Part shown: positions 8,106-17,220 of the stretch, in pieces | How the letters are laid out: each line of letters starts with the position of its first letter | How positions within the stretch are numbered: position 1 is the first letter of the stretch | Origin: Collimonas humicola | Lineage (GTDB): Bacteria > Pseudomonadota > Gammaproteobacteria > Burkholderiales > Burkholderiaceae_D | Direction of reading: 5' to 3' | DNA length: 64,000 bases | Assembly: GCF_018304945.1 (NCBI RefSeq) | Contig: NZ_JAGQEE010000001.1 | Span: 186,001-250,000 of the forward strand | Program-made: the position numbers and the translations under genes | The notes under the pieces: model-generated | Seen by the model: the letters and a program-made list of their open reading frames with translations, nothing else | Database searches by the model: none | Told to the model about the DNA's origin: nothing

Positions 8106-9383
8106 ATGAACAAACTCGCCTATGCCGGTGCGCTTGCCGGCCTGGTGTTCCTGATGCCGGCCGCTTCCGCGGCCGATTCCTGCAGCGTTCCGCAATTGAA
8201 AGTACTGGCCCAGAAAACCCTGGGTCTCACCACGCTCGAAAAGTCGCTGGCCGATTATCGCAAGGCCAGCGGCACCCAGGTCGACCTGGTGTATTTCGGC
8301 GAGAACGATCGCCGCGGCAAGTCGCGCCTGGATGCTTCCACCAAGGCCGGGGCCTACCAGGTCTACTACGTGGACGAAGCCAATGTGGCGGAATTCGCCG
8401 CCGCCGGCTGGATCCTGCCCTTGCTGAAATATTATCCGAAGGAATACGATTTCAGCGATTTCCTGCCCGGCCGCCGCGCCGTCGCCAGTTACAAGGATGT
8501 CGCTTACTTTGCGCCGCTGTACGGCGGCGGCGACTTTCTTTATTACCGCAAGGACTTGCTCGACAAGGCGCACATCGCCGTGCCGAAAACGCTGGAAGAA
8601 CTGCAGGCCGCCATCAGGAAGCTGCACAATCCGCCCTCCGTCTACGGCTGGGTGGCGCGCGGCCAGCGCGGTTCGGGCATGAACGTGTGGCGCTGGTCGC
8701 CTTTCTTTACCGCCATGGGCGGCGCATGGGTCGGCAAGGACGGCAAGGCCGGCTTCAATTCCGCGTCCGGAGTGAAAGCCACGCAAACCTATATGGATCT
8801 GTTGAAGTATGCGCCGCCCGGCTCCGCCACCTACGACTGGAGCAATGCTGTCGAAAGTTTTCGTGCCGGCAAGGTCGCCTTCATGATCGAGTCGACGCCG
8901 TTCGCCGACTGGATGGAAGACCCGACCAAATCGTCAATCGTGGACAAGGTCGGCTACGCGCGGCCGCCGGCGCCGCTGTCTTCGGCAGGTTTCGGCCACG
9001 GCTTTGCGATTGCCGCCTACGGCAGCAAGGATGAATGCACGCGCCAGGCGGCCGGCAAATTCATCGCCTGGGCCAGCAGCAAGGAACAGGAGCAGGCGCG
9101 CCTCAAGGATGGCGTGTTCAGCGACTATAACCGCAGCAGCACGATCGGCAGCCCGTACTTCCAGCAGCATGTGAAGCCGGGGATCGTCGCCGGCCTGAAC
9201 GCGATCACCGATACCACCAGGCTGAATATCTGGTCGTCGCCGCTGTGGCCGCAGGTCGGCGACAACCTTGGCGTTGTGCTGGAAGAACTGTTCACCGGCA
9301 CCCGCACCGACGCCAAGGCCGCGCTGGACGACGCCGCCAAGTACACCGACGCCGTCATCGCCCGCGCCGGCCGCCGCAACTGA
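8106..9383 (+). CDS. ABC transporter extracellular solute-binding protein, family 1 (sugar/polyol type)
   Basis: A 425-residue periplasmic binding protein. The signal peptide MNKLAYAGALAGLVFLMPAA is cleaved near ASA|ADS. The mature protein has the MalE-like pattern of carbohydrate binders (YFGENDRRGKSRLDASTKAG, then YVDEANVAEFAAAGWILPL, SFRAGKVAFMIESTPFADW). It opens an operon of two permeases, a polyol-type dehydrogenase and a MalK-like ATPase, so it should capture a sugar alcohol or sugar. The ATG at 8106 has an AGAGGAG site before it. The dehydrogenase suggests a xylitol, sorbitol or mannitol-like substrate, which is inference. Confidence 0.9.
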   Translation: MNKLAYAGALAGLVFLMPAASAADSCSVPQLKVLAQKTLGLTTLEKSLADYRKASGTQVDLVYFGENDRRGKSRLDASTKAGAYQVYYVDEANVAEFAAAGWILPLLKYYPKEYDFSDFLPGRRAVASYKDVAYFAPLYGGGDFLYYRKDLLDKAHIAVPKTLEELQAAIRKLHNPPSVYGWVARGQRGSGMNVWRWSPFFTAMGGAWVGKDGKAGFNSASGVKATQTYMDLLKYAPPGSATYDWSNAVESFRAGKVAFMIESTPFADWMEDPTKSSIVDKVGYARPPAPLSSAGFGHGFAIAAYGSKDECTRQAAGKFIAWASSKEQEQARLKDGVFSDYNRSSTIGSPYFQQHVKPGIVAGLNAITDTTRLNIWSSPLWPQVGDNLGVVLEELFTGTRTDAKAALDDAAKYTDAVIARAGRRN

Positions 9384-9450
9384 ACGTCACTCAGGATTGC
9401 CAGGCGGCCCCGGTCCGGCGCCGCCTGGCGCAGCCTTTCGAGAAACGACA

Positions 9451-10329
9451 ATGAATAAACGCCATAGCACCTCCTTGCCCTATGTGTTCCTGCTGCCGCC
9501 TTTGCTGATCCTGGCCGTACTGGCGCTGGTGCCCACCGTCGGCGCGATCTACCTGGCGCTGCGTGACCGCATGCTGCAATACGCCGACAGCCATTTCGTC
9601 TGGTTCGAGAATTTTTCCCGGCTGGCGGCGGACCGCCGCTTCCTCAACGCCATCAAGGTCTCGGCGCAATGGGAAGCCGTCACCGTGCTCGGCACCCTGG
9701 TGGTGGGCGTGCTGCTCGCGGTCTGGCTGTTCGAGAAGACTTCGCCTCGCACCCGCAATCTGCTGTCGGTGCTGCTGATCATTCCGGTGCTGCTGCCGCG
9801 GGTGTCGGCGGCCTTCCTGTGGAAATTCATGTTCTCGCCCTTGCTGGGCATCGTCAGCTGGCTGCTGGGTTTTGTCGGCCTGGGCAACATCGCCTTCCTG
9901 TCAGATCCCGCCCTGGCGTTGCTGGCGGTGGCCTTTGTCGACGTCTGGCAATGGGGCTTGTTCTTTGCCGTGATCGTGCTCAAGCTGCTGGAGACCTTGC
10001 CGCCGGAACCGCTGGAGGCGGCGCGCATCGACTATGCCCGCAGCTGGGAGGTGTATGCACTGGTGGCGTTGCCGATGCTGCGGGCGCCGCTGGTCAGCCT
10101 GGCGCTGATCAAGATGATCGAGTCGCTGCGTTCTTTCGACCTGATCTATGTCATGACCAAGGGCGGTCCCGGCATCGCCACCGAAACGCTGGACATGTAT
10201 GCCTATTCGCAGGGCATCGGTTTGTCCGGCGATATCTCCTACGCCTCGGCGATGGCGGTCCTGATGATGGTGCTGACCACCGCGTTGTTCACAATCATTT
10301 GGAAGCGAGCAAAAAAATGGCAAGAATAA
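9451..10329 (+). CDS. ABC transporter permease, MalF-like
   Basis: A 292-residue inner-membrane permease with about six helices, first at LPYVFLLPPLLILAVLALVP. The cytoplasmic EAA loop reads LEAARIDYARSWEVYALVAL, close to the MalF family but with Tyr-Ala where many members have Gly-Ala. It pairs with the permease starting at 10317, whose frame overlaps its end by 13 bases, so the two are translationally linked. It moves the substrate delivered by the 8106 protein. Confidence 0.93.
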   Translation: MNKRHSTSLPYVFLLPPLLILAVLALVPTVGAIYLALRDRMLQYADSHFVWFENFSRLAADRRFLNAIKVSAQWEAVTVLGTLVVGVLLAVWLFEKTSPRTRNLLSVLLIIPVLLPRVSAAFLWKFMFSPLLGIVSWLLGFVGLGNIAFLSDPALALLAVAFVDVWQWGLFFAVIVLKLLETLPPEPLEAARIDYARSWEVYALVALPMLRAPLVSLALIKMIESLRSFDLIYVMTKGGPGIATETLDMYAYSQGIGLSGDISYASAMAVLMMVLTTALFTIIWKRAKKWQE

Positions 10330-11210
10330 TTGCAGGCCTGCCGGCAGGGGGCAAGATGCAACTGGCAGCGCCCCGCAAAGCTGCCGCTCGGGGCAGCCTC
10401 GTGCGCGGATTATCCAAGGCCTTCAGCTGGCTGGGCTTGGCGCTGCTGGTGACGGTGGCCCTGTTCCCGGTGCTGTGGGCGCTGCTCAATTCGCTCAAGG
10501 AATTGATGGACATCGTCTCGCCGACGCCGCGTTTCCTGTTCCGGCCGACCCTGGACAACTATCGGCAGGTGCTGCACACGCCGGAAGTTTTGTCCGGCCT
10601 GTACAACAGCATCCTGGTGGTCGGTTCGGCGGTCGCGCTGGGCGCGCTGCTGGGCGTGCCCGCCGCTTACGCTATCGCCCGCTATCCCTTCCGCCGGCGC
10701 GACGACGTCCAGTTCTTCGTGCTGTCGCTGCGCTTCCTGCCGCCGGTGGCGGTGGCGATTCCGCTGATGGCGACCTGGATCGACCTTGGCGTCTACGACA
10801 CCCGCTTTTCGCTGATCGTGACTTATCTGCTGACCACCTTGTCGACCATTATCTGGCTTTCCATCCCAGCCTTCCAGCGGGTCCCGCGCGAAGTCGAGGA
10901 AGCTGCAACCATCGATGGCTACGGTCCGTATGCAGTGTTCTGGCGCATCGCCTTGCCGATTGCGTCCAAGACCTTGCTGGGCGGCGTTGTATTCAGCTTC
11001 GTGCTGGTCTGGAACGAACTGATGATGGCGCTGACCCTGACTTCGCAGCAGGCCGCCACCTTGCCGGTGATTGCCGCCACGTTCACCTCGATGGGGCAGG
11101 AAGTGCCGTGGGGCGTGGTCAACGCCTCCACCGTGCTGCTGGCCTTGCCGCCGCTGGTGTTCCTGGGATTGCTCAGTCAGTTGCTCAATTCCATGCTGAA
11201 GCATCGCTGA
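10317..11210 (+). CDS. ABC transporter permease, MalG-like
   Basis: A 297-residue permease, second half of the carbohydrate channel. The first helix is in LGLALLVTVALFPVLWALLN, and the EAA loop is EEAATIDGYGPYAVFWRIAL with the conserved Gly. I chose the ATG at 10317, which overlaps the end of the preceding permease gene; an in-frame ATG twelve codons later is possible. The dehydrogenase gene follows after 64 bases. Confidence 0.92.
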   Translation: MARIIAGLPAGGKMQLAAPRKAAARGSLVRGLSKAFSWLGLALLVTVALFPVLWALLNSLKELMDIVSPTPRFLFRPTLDNYRQVLHTPEVLSGLYNSILVVGSAVALGALLGVPAAYAIARYPFRRRDDVQFFVLSLRFLPPVAVAIPLMATWIDLGVYDTRFSLIVTYLLTTLSTIIWLSIPAFQRVPREVEEAATIDGYGPYAVFWRIALPIASKTLLGGVVFSFVLVWNELMMALTLTSQQAATLPVIAATFTSMGQEVPWGVVNASTVLLALPPLVFLGLLSQLLNSMLKHR

Positions 11211-11274
11211 GTGTTGTGTAAGACAAAAAAACGGAGCAGCGCCGTCCCGCTGCACTAACAAGATAATGGAGTAG

Positions 11275-12312
11275 ATGATGAAAGCCCTGGTTCTCGAAAA
11301 ACAGCATGACATCCAGTTGCGAGAGATTGATTTGCCGCTGGCGATCGGTCCGCGCGACGTCAAGATCAAGATCCATACGGTCGGCGTCTGCGGCAGCGAT
11401 GTGCATTACTACCAGCACGGCAATATCGGTTCCTTCGTGGTGCACGAGCCGATGGTGCTAGGGCATGAGGCCGCCGGCGTGGTGGCCGAAGTCGGCGCCG
11501 CGGTCCGTCACCTGCAGGTGGGCGACCGCGTCTGCATGGAGCCAGGGGTGCCGGATTTTGAATCGAGGGCGGCCCGGCTCGGCTTGTACAACCTCGATCC
11601 GGCGGTGCGCTTCTGGGCGACACCGCCGGTCCATGGATGCCTGACGCCGTTCGTCTCGCATCCGGCCGCTTTCACGTTCAAGCTGCCGGATAACGTCAGC
11701 TTCGCCGAAGGCGCAATCGTCGAGCCGCTGGCGATCGGCTTGCAGGCTGCCACCAAGGCCAGGATCAAGCCGGGCGACCTGGCAGTCGTGATGGGCGCCG
11801 GCACGATCGGCATGATGACGGCGCTGGCGGCGCTGGCCGGCGGCTGCAGCCGGGTGGTGATCTGCGACCTGATGCAGGAAAAGCTGGACCTGATCCATGC
11901 CTATCCCGGCATCACCACCGTCAACCTGCGCCGGCAATCGCTGCTGGAAACCGTGATTGGCCTGAGCGGCGAGTGGGGCGCCGACATCGTGTTCGAAGCC
12001 AGCGGCAGCGACAAGGCTTACGATGGCATCTTCGACCTGCTGTGCCCGGGCGGCTGCCTGGTGCTGGTGGGCATGCCGGCCGCCAAGGTGGCCATCGATA
12101 TCGTTGCAATCCAAGCCAAGGAAATCCGCATCGAATCGGTATTCCGCTATGCCAATATCTTTCCGCGCGCGCTGGCCCTGATCGCCTCCGGCAAGATCGA
12201 CGTCAAGCCCTTCATTTCGCGCTCGTTCAAATTCGCCGACGGCGTCGCCGCTTTCGATGCGGCGGCCAGCAGCAATCCGCACGATGTCAAGATCCAGATC
12301 GAATTGGAGTAA
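11275..12312 (+). CDS. Zinc-dependent polyol dehydrogenase (xylitol/sorbitol dehydrogenase type, MDR family)
   Basis: A 345-residue medium-chain dehydrogenase that should oxidise a polyol to a ketose with NAD+. Catalytic zinc residues are in place: Cys39 in [11 protein letters not shown], His64-Glu65 in GHEAAG and Glu150 in VEPLAIG. The Rossmann motif GAGTIG is at 174-179, and an acidic residue follows the second strand ([10 protein letters not shown]), which fits NAD. The lobe that normally carries four structural-zinc cysteines reads [18 protein letters not shown] and has none. It lies between the permeases and the ATPase, so the imported solute is probably its substrate. The exact polyol is unknown. 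Confidence 0.88.
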   Translation: MMKALVLEKQHDIQLREIDLPLAIGPRDVKIKIHTVGVCGSDVHYYQHGNIGSFVVHEPMVLGHEAAGVVAEVGAAVRHLQVGDRVCMEPGVPDFESRAARLGLYNLDPAVRFWATPPVHGCLTPFVSHPAAFTFKLPDNVSFAEGAIVEPLAIGLQAATKARIKPGDLAVVMGAGTIGMMTALAALAGGCSRVVICDLMQEKLDLIHAYPGITTVNLRRQSLLETVIGLSGEWGADIVFEASGSDKAYDGIFDLLCPGGCLVLVGMPAAKVAIDIVAIQAKEIRIESVFRYANIFPRALALIASGKIDVKPFISRSFKFADGVAAFDAAASSNPHDVKIQIELE

Positions 12313-12317
12313 GCGCC

Positions 12318-13409
12318 ATGGCCAGCATTGTTTGCGATAAGTTGGTAAAACATTATGAAGGCAACCCGGTAGTCCACGATTTCAGCATGGAGATCGCGGA
12401 CGCGGAATTCATCGTGCTGCTCGGCCCCTCCGGCTGCGGCAAATCGACCATCCTGCGCATGATGGCCGGGCTGGAAGAAATCAGCGGCGGCGCCCTGCAT
12501 ATCGGCGCCCGTCAGGTGAATGACTTGCCGCCGCGCGAGCGCGATATCGCCATGGTGTTCCAGAATTACGCCCTGTATCCGCACATGACGGTGTACGACA
12601 ACATGGCCTTCGGCCTGCGCCGCCTGAAGACGCCGGAGAGCGAGATCGGCCGGCGGGTCGGACAGGTGGCGCAGATGCTCAACCTGGAGCCGCTGCTGCA
12701 GCGCAAGCCAAAGCAGATGTCAGGCGGCCAGCAGCAGCGGGTGGCGATCGGCCGCGCCATGATCAAGACGCCGGCGGTATTCTTGTTCGACGAGCCGCTC
12801 TCCAACCTGGATGCCAAGCTGCGCGCCCAGCTGCGCGGCGACATCAAGCGCCTGCACCGGCAACTGGCGACCACGTCGGTCTATGTTACCCACGACCAGC
12901 TGGAAGCGATGACGCTGGCCGACCGCATCGTGCTCCTGAAAGCGGGACGGATCGAACAGGTCGGCACGCCGGCGGAAATTTACAACCACCCGGTATCCAA
13001 GTTCGCCGCAGGATTCATCGGCACCCCGGCCATGAATTTCATCGATTGCACCGCCAGCCATGAGGATGGAATGACAGTGCTGGACAGCGGCCAGGCCAGG
13101 TGGCGTTTGCCGCAATCCTTGTTCGCCATCGGCGACGGCCAGTCCGTCGTGCTGGGAGTAAGGCCCAATCACATGCTCACCTCCAGCACCGGCGACCGGC
13201 AGATTGAAATACTGGGCCGGATCGACCTGGTGGAACTGCTGGGGGCCGAATCACTGGTCAGCCTGTTGCATGCCGAGCGCGAAATCACTGCGCTGGTGCC
13301 GGCCAGCCGTTGCCCGCGGGTAGGGGACCAAGTATGCTTTAATGCCTTGATGAACGACCTGCATGTGTTCGATGCAGAGACAGGTCGCAGCCTGGTGTTG
13401 CGTCATTGA
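12318..13409 (+). CDS. ABC transporter ATP-binding protein, MalK/UgpC-like
   Basis: A 363-residue ATPase of the carbohydrate importer. Walker A is GPSGCGKST (36-44), the Q-loop is MVFQNYALYPHMT, the signature is MSGGQQQRVAIGRA, Walker B is VFLFDEPLSNLDAKLR and the switch His is in VYVTHDQLEAMT. The C-terminal third is the TOBE/MalK regulatory domain (GTPAMNFIDC, VLGVRPNHM). It starts 5 bases after the dehydrogenase stop. The order of binding protein, two permeases, dehydrogenase and ATPase is that of polyol importer operons. Confidence 0.94.
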   Translation: MASIVCDKLVKHYEGNPVVHDFSMEIADAEFIVLLGPSGCGKSTILRMMAGLEEISGGALHIGARQVNDLPPRERDIAMVFQNYALYPHMTVYDNMAFGLRRLKTPESEIGRRVGQVAQMLNLEPLLQRKPKQMSGGQQQRVAIGRAMIKTPAVFLFDEPLSNLDAKLRAQLRGDIKRLHRQLATTSVYVTHDQLEAMTLADRIVLLKAGRIEQVGTPAEIYNHPVSKFAAGFIGTPAMNFIDCTASHEDGMTVLDSGQARWRLPQSLFAIGDGQSVVLGVRPNHMLTSSTGDRQIEILGRIDLVELLGAESLVSLLHAEREITALVPASRCPRVGDQVCFNALMNDLHVFDAETGRSLVLRH

Positions 13410-13447
13410 CATCTATTTAAGCCCAGGCAACAACAGGAGGCGACATC

Positions 13448-14341
13448 ATGCGGCCGGACCTTGAGCTTATCCAGAAAGTGCAATACCAGTCGTTCCGCGT
13501 CTGGTCCCACGGCTATCCGCACCAGGTGGCGCGCTGGCATTACCATCCCGAGTACGAGCTGCATTATTTGCGCGAGACCCGCGGCAAGATGTTTGTCGGC
13601 GACTACATCGGCGATTGCGGACCTGGCAACCTTGTGTTCACCGGCCCCAATATCCCGCACAACTGGGTGAGCGAACTGACGCCCGGCGCCAGCGTGGCGG
13701 AGCGCGACCTGGTGCTGCAGTTCGGCGCCGAGTTCATGCAGGATTGCATGCGGCTGTTTCCCGAATTCGGCCAGGTGCAGAAACTGCTCGACGAGGCGCG
13801 CTTTGGCGTACAGTTCGGCAAAGAAGCCGAGCCGCGGGCGCATGAGACCTTGAGCGCCATGCTCGGCGCCAGCGACGCCCGGCGCGTGATCCTGTTCCTG
13901 GACTTGCTGGACTACCTGTCGCATGCGCCGCGCGTGCGGCTGGCCAGCCCCAGCTACGATGCCAGCGCCGACCAGCGCCGCAACGCTGTCATCAACCAAG
14001 TGCTGGCCTATATCCTGGAAAACTATACCGCCAACCTGAGGGAAGCCGAGGTTGCCGAACTGGCTGGCATGGCCGGCGCCGCCTTTTCGCGCTTTTTCCG
14101 CAAGCGCACCGGCGTGACCTTCGTCCAGTACGTCAACCACCTGCGGCTCAACCGCGCCTGCGAGCTGCTGATGAACAGCGGGCTGTCGGTGACCGATATC
14201 TGCTACCGGGTGGGGTTCAATAATGTCTCGCACTTCAATCATCAGTTCCTGCAGAAAAAGCAGATGTCGCCGTCCAAGTTCAGGGCTTGTCATCTGACGC
14301 AACAAGGCGACACAGGCCCAAGCCGTCCAGCGCTGCTGTAA
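13448..14341 (+). CDS. AraC family transcriptional regulator
   Basis: A 297-residue regulator with an N-terminal cupin-like sensing domain (WHYHPEYELHYL, GPNIPHNW) and a C-terminal AraC double helix-turn-helix (about 185-285), including LREAEVAELAGMAGAAFSRF and VTDICYRVGFNNVSHFNHQF. It is the last gene of the plus-strand ABC operon, 38 bases after the ATPase, with an AGGAGG site before its ATG. It most likely activates this operon in response to the imported polyol. No operator could be identified. Confidence 0.9.
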   Translation: MRPDLELIQKVQYQSFRVWSHGYPHQVARWHYHPEYELHYLRETRGKMFVGDYIGDCGPGNLVFTGPNIPHNWVSELTPGASVAERDLVLQFGAEFMQDCMRLFPEFGQVQKLLDEARFGVQFGKEAEPRAHETLSAMLGASDARRVILFLDLLDYLSHAPRVRLASPSYDASADQRRNAVINQVLAYILENYTANLREAEVAELAGMAGAAFSRFFRKRTGVTFVQYVNHLRLNRACELLMNSGLSVTDICYRVGFNNVSHFNHQFLQKKQMSPSKFRACHLTQQGDTGPSRPALL

Positions 14342-14437
14342 AAATCGGAATTCATTCATCTATCCAGGCAGCGGCCCCAGTACTTCCAAGATCAAGGCCA
14401 TGCTGGCAGAGGGCGAGTACAAGCCGCTCGCTTATTT

Positions 14438-14797
14438 TCACGGCCGGACATTTGTCAGCGGGCAGGCCGCCGCGGCACGCTGCAGCAGCTCTTGCTTGAG
14501 CTGGACCAGTTCGGCGATTTTTTGATCGATGATTGCCGCCTTCTCGCGCAGCAGCGCCGCTACCGCCTGGTCCGGCTCGGGCGCATCCCACAAGGCCGGC
14601 AGGCTGGCGCCGATTTCGTTCAGGCTGAAGCCGAGCTTTTGCGCGCTGCGGATGTAGCCCAGCAGCTGCAGCGTCTCGGGCTGGTAGATGCGATAGCCGT
14701 TGCTGCCGCGCGCTGAACGTATCAGTCCGCGCTCCTCGTAGAAGCGCAAGGTGTCGCGGCTCAGGCCGCTGGCTTCGGCCAGGCTTCCGATGCGCAT
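14438..14797 (-). CDS. MerR family transcriptional regulator
   Basis: A 119-residue regulator. The N-terminal winged helix reads MRIGSLAEASGLSRDTLRFY then EERGLI, typical of MerR; a coiled-coil dimer helix follows (KAAIIDQKIAELVQLKQELL). There is one C-terminal Cys (AAAACPLT) and no metal-binding Cys cluster, so a CueR-like metal sensor is unlikely. I chose the ATG at 14797, preceded by GGGGGAAAC, over an upstream start that would add 63 unrelated residues. It is divergent from a small membrane protein gene, and a MerR-type promoter lies between them. Confidence 0.88.
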   Translation of the reverse strand: MRIGSLAEASGLSRDTLRFYEERGLIRSARGSNGYRIYQPETLQLLGYIRSAQKLGFSLNEIGASLPALWDAPEPDQAVAALLREKAAIIDQKIAELVQLKQELLQRAAAACPLTNVRP

Positions 14798-14816
14798 GTT
14801 TCCCCCGTTTTTTTGC

Positions 14817-14847
14817 TTGACCTTGGAGTGTACCCGAGGCTTTACCT
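14817..14847 (+). promoter_or_regulatory. Candidate MerR-type promoter with 19-bp spacer
   Basis: TTGACC at 14817-14822 and TTACCT at 14842-14847 are 19 bases apart, the over-long spacer typical of MerR-activated promoters. Between them sits the imperfect palindrome CCTTGG...CCGAGG (14821-14839). It points toward the membrane protein frame at 14886 and lies just upstream of the divergent MerR gene. Confidence 0.5.
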
Positions 14848-14885
14848 TGCTTGCTCGTCGATATTTTTTTGAAGAGAGGGTAAAC

Positions 14886-15308
14886 ATGTTCGATCCCAAG
14901 TAATACCGCCGCATCATCCGCGCCAGCGCCTGGTATGACCTGCTGGCGACCATCGGCTTCGCCACCCCGTGGAGTTTCGCCGCCATTCACGCTGGCTTGC
15001 TGTGGCTGACGCAGAGATGGCAGCTGGCGGGAATATTTCCGGCGTTCGCGCCGGCGCATGTGCTGATGGCAAACCTGCTCGGTTCGGTGGTGACGATATG
15101 GGCGTTGCTGCGCATCCGCGATCCGCAACTGCAATTCGGCCGTTACGACGCTGCCGCGCGCTTTTTGTTTGCGGTGTGGCAGATATACGCCGTAGTCCAT
15201 GGCGCCAGCGTGATCATCCTGGCTTTCACGGCGATGGAAATCGTGTTCGGCATCTTGCAGAGCATGCCGGTGCGCGCCGCCGCGCCGGGCGAGGGCAAAG
15301 CGGCCTAG
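14886..15308 (+). pseudogene. Small membrane protein gene with in-frame stop at codon 6
   Basis: An ATG at 14886 with a strong AGAGAGGG ribosome site opens the frame M-F-D-P-K and then meets TAA at 14901-14903. The same frame continues open to 15308 with a convincing product: YRRIIRASAWYDLLATIGFA, then PWSFAAIHAGLLWL, VLMANLLGSVVTIWALLRI and FAVWQIYAVVHGASVIILAF, a protein of about 140 residues with four hydrophobic segments. Downstream initiation at a TTG (14997) would lose the first helix. So this is either a recent nonsense mutation, a sequencing error or a recoded gene. It is divergent from the MerR gene, its probable regulator. The family is not recognised with confidence; it resembles small multi-helix proteins of unknown role. 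Confidence 0.7.
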
Positions 15309-15360
15309 CTGCATTTGTGTCGCAGTCCCAGCCCCAGCCTTGGCGTCACAGCCGGGGCCG

Positions 15361-15400
15361 GCTGACCAAGAATGTCACCCGGCTGACCCTCTTGGTCAGC
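15361..15400. repeat. 11-bp perfect inverted repeat
   Basis: GCTGACCAAGA at 15361-15371 pairs exactly with TCTTGGTCAGC at 15390-15400 across an 18-base loop. No T-run follows, so it is not a standard terminator. It lies between the interrupted membrane gene and the lipoprotein gene at 15559. Confidence 0.6.
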
Positions 15401-15558
15401 ATCGAGGCAAGCGCTAGACGCTAATGCCCGCCTGTCTTGCTGTAATGCGGTGGCACGATGTTTGCGATACCTCGCCAGATCCGCGGGCGCGCTTCATTCC
15501 GGAGCCTGCGATACGGCGTGAACAATGGGTTCGCGCATCTACAGCAAAGATTAAAACA

Positions 15559-17145
15559 ATGTCTTCATTTAGCTATTCTCCGAAATCATCTGACCGGAGC
15601 CCTCCGTTCGTATTGCCGCTGCTGCTTTCCTTGCCTTTGCTGCTTGCGGCCTGCGGCGGCGGTTCGTCCGATTCGTCTGCCAGCCAGGTATCGCCATCGA
15701 CTGTGGCGCCAGCCACGGCGCCGCCGACGACCGCCACGCCGGCAGCTCCGCCGGCAGCTCCGCCGGCCACGGCTCCGGCATCGGTCCCTGTCGCGGATTT
15801 CAAGGTGACGACGCAGGTGATCGCCACTGGCGCAACGGGCAAGGTCTTTGGCCTGAAAGCCAATTTTTTCAATGACGGCCTGGTGCCGCCGAGCCCGATG
15901 TCGAACTACGGCTTTCCCAATCCGGTCATCCCGGTGGTCAACGCGGATGGCAGCCTGGATGTGGCATGGCTGGATTATTCCGGCGCGACCCAGTCTTCGG
16001 TTTCCGGCCTGGGAACGCCTGCCACGATCAGCATCACCCACGTTAACCCTGATCTCAGCACCGGCGCCACAACGGCGACCAGCCTGCGCTCATACAAACT
16101 GCTGGGCTTTGCCAAGGATGCTGTCGGCGCCTTCTATATAGCCTATAACGTCGACCATCCGTACCGCAACGCGGTCGCGGGCGACGTCAACAACGTCAAC
16201 GGCAACGAGCTGCATATCGCCAAGGCTTCCAGCGCCGGCTTCACGGCGACGGCGTGGGATACCCTGGTGTTCGGCAACCAGGACAACAGCAAGGACAAGA
16301 GCAAGGGCAACCCCGGCACGGCAGGAGGCGGCGTCTTGAGCTACGACGCGGTGAACCAGAAGCTGGTGCTGTACGTTGCGCATCAGATGGCTTGGGGCGA
16401 TAACGGCACGCGTCACCAGGCCGGCTATTTCCGCTACTTCGATGCCGCTACCGGAAACGTCGTTGCGCCTGCCGGCAATTCGATGAACATGGGCTCTGCC
16501 TGGTTCTATTCGCACAATTTCAACCAGCGCCTGCTGATCGACAACGGCGTCGCCTACACGCTGGCGCATGGCGACGCCTATCCGCGTCAGCTGGGCTTGT
16601 CGGCGCGTACCTTGGCCAGCTATCTCGGCAGCGACGGCACCGTTTTCGATAAGCCATACCAAGCCATCGACGGCGCCGAGGGCGACAATACCACCAACGC
16701 CGAGACCGGCCAGTTCATCAAGCTGAGCAGCGGCGATTTCGCGATCGTGCACGCGACCTCGCAAGGCCGCGCCGCCCGCGATGTGCGCATCAGCCTGGTC
16801 AGCGGCGCCGACGGCAGCGTGCGTTCCAGCGCCTGGCTGACCAGCAACGCCGCCAATACGCAAGCCATCATGCCTAAGCTGGAAGCCTACGGCAGCGGCT
16901 TTGTGGTGTCCTACGGCCTGTGGAATTCGAGCAACCGCACCAACCGTGCGATCGAGTGGCATTTCATTCAGCTCGACGCCAGCTTGAATCCGCTGGTGCT
17001 TTCAAATCCGGTGCCGGGCATCGAATTCATCGCCGATCTGCCGCTGCTGCGCTTCACGGGCGGCCCCAACGCCGGCCGCGTGGGCTGGGTTTCCGGCAAT
17101 GACCAGGGGACCTTGAGCGTGAATTTGGCGCCCGCTGCGCACTAA
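15559..17145 (+). CDS. Large lipoprotein of unknown function
   Basis: A 528-residue protein with a lipoprotein signal: hydrophobic stretch FVLPLLLSLPLLLAAC with Cys32 as the lipidation site, followed by GGGSSDS. A low-complexity Ala/Pro/Thr linker (about 45-85) leads to a domain with repeated beta-rich segments such as SNYGFPNPVIPVVNADGSLD, then VAWLDYSG, GNELHIAKASSAGF and GWVSGNDQGTLSV, which could be a beta-propeller of sialidase-like type. I do not recognise a family or catalytic residues. It is probably anchored in the outer membrane. The ATG at 15559 was chosen because the upstream part of the frame lacks coding character. It stands alone, convergent with the GntR gene. Confidence 0.8.
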   Translation: MSSFSYSPKSSDRSPPFVLPLLLSLPLLLAACGGGSSDSSASQVSPSTVAPATAPPTTATPAAPPAAPPATAPASVPVADFKVTTQVIATGATGKVFGLKANFFNDGLVPPSPMSNYGFPNPVIPVVNADGSLDVAWLDYSGATQSSVSGLGTPATISITHVNPDLSTGATTATSLRSYKLLGFAKDAVGAFYIAYNVDHPYRNAVAGDVNNVNGNELHIAKASSAGFTATAWDTLVFGNQDNSKDKSKGNPGTAGGGVLSYDAVNQKLVLYVAHQMAWGDNGTRHQAGYFRYFDAATGNVVAPAGNSMNMGSAWFYSHNFNQRLLIDNGVAYTLAHGDAYPRQLGLSARTLASYLGSDGTVFDKPYQAIDGAEGDNTTNAETGQFIKLSSGDFAIVHATSQGRAARDVRISLVSGADGSVRSSAWLTSNAANTQAIMPKLEAYGSGFVVSYGLWNSSNRTNRAIEWHFIQLDASLNPLVLSNPVPGIEFIADLPLLRFTGGPNAGRVGWVSGNDQGTLSVNLAPAAH

Positions 17146-17220
17146 GCAGAAAGCAGGCAGCGGGGTGGGGCAAGCCGTGCCGCGCCGCCCGGCTGTCTGA
17201 GCCGTCGCTGCCGGCGGCGT

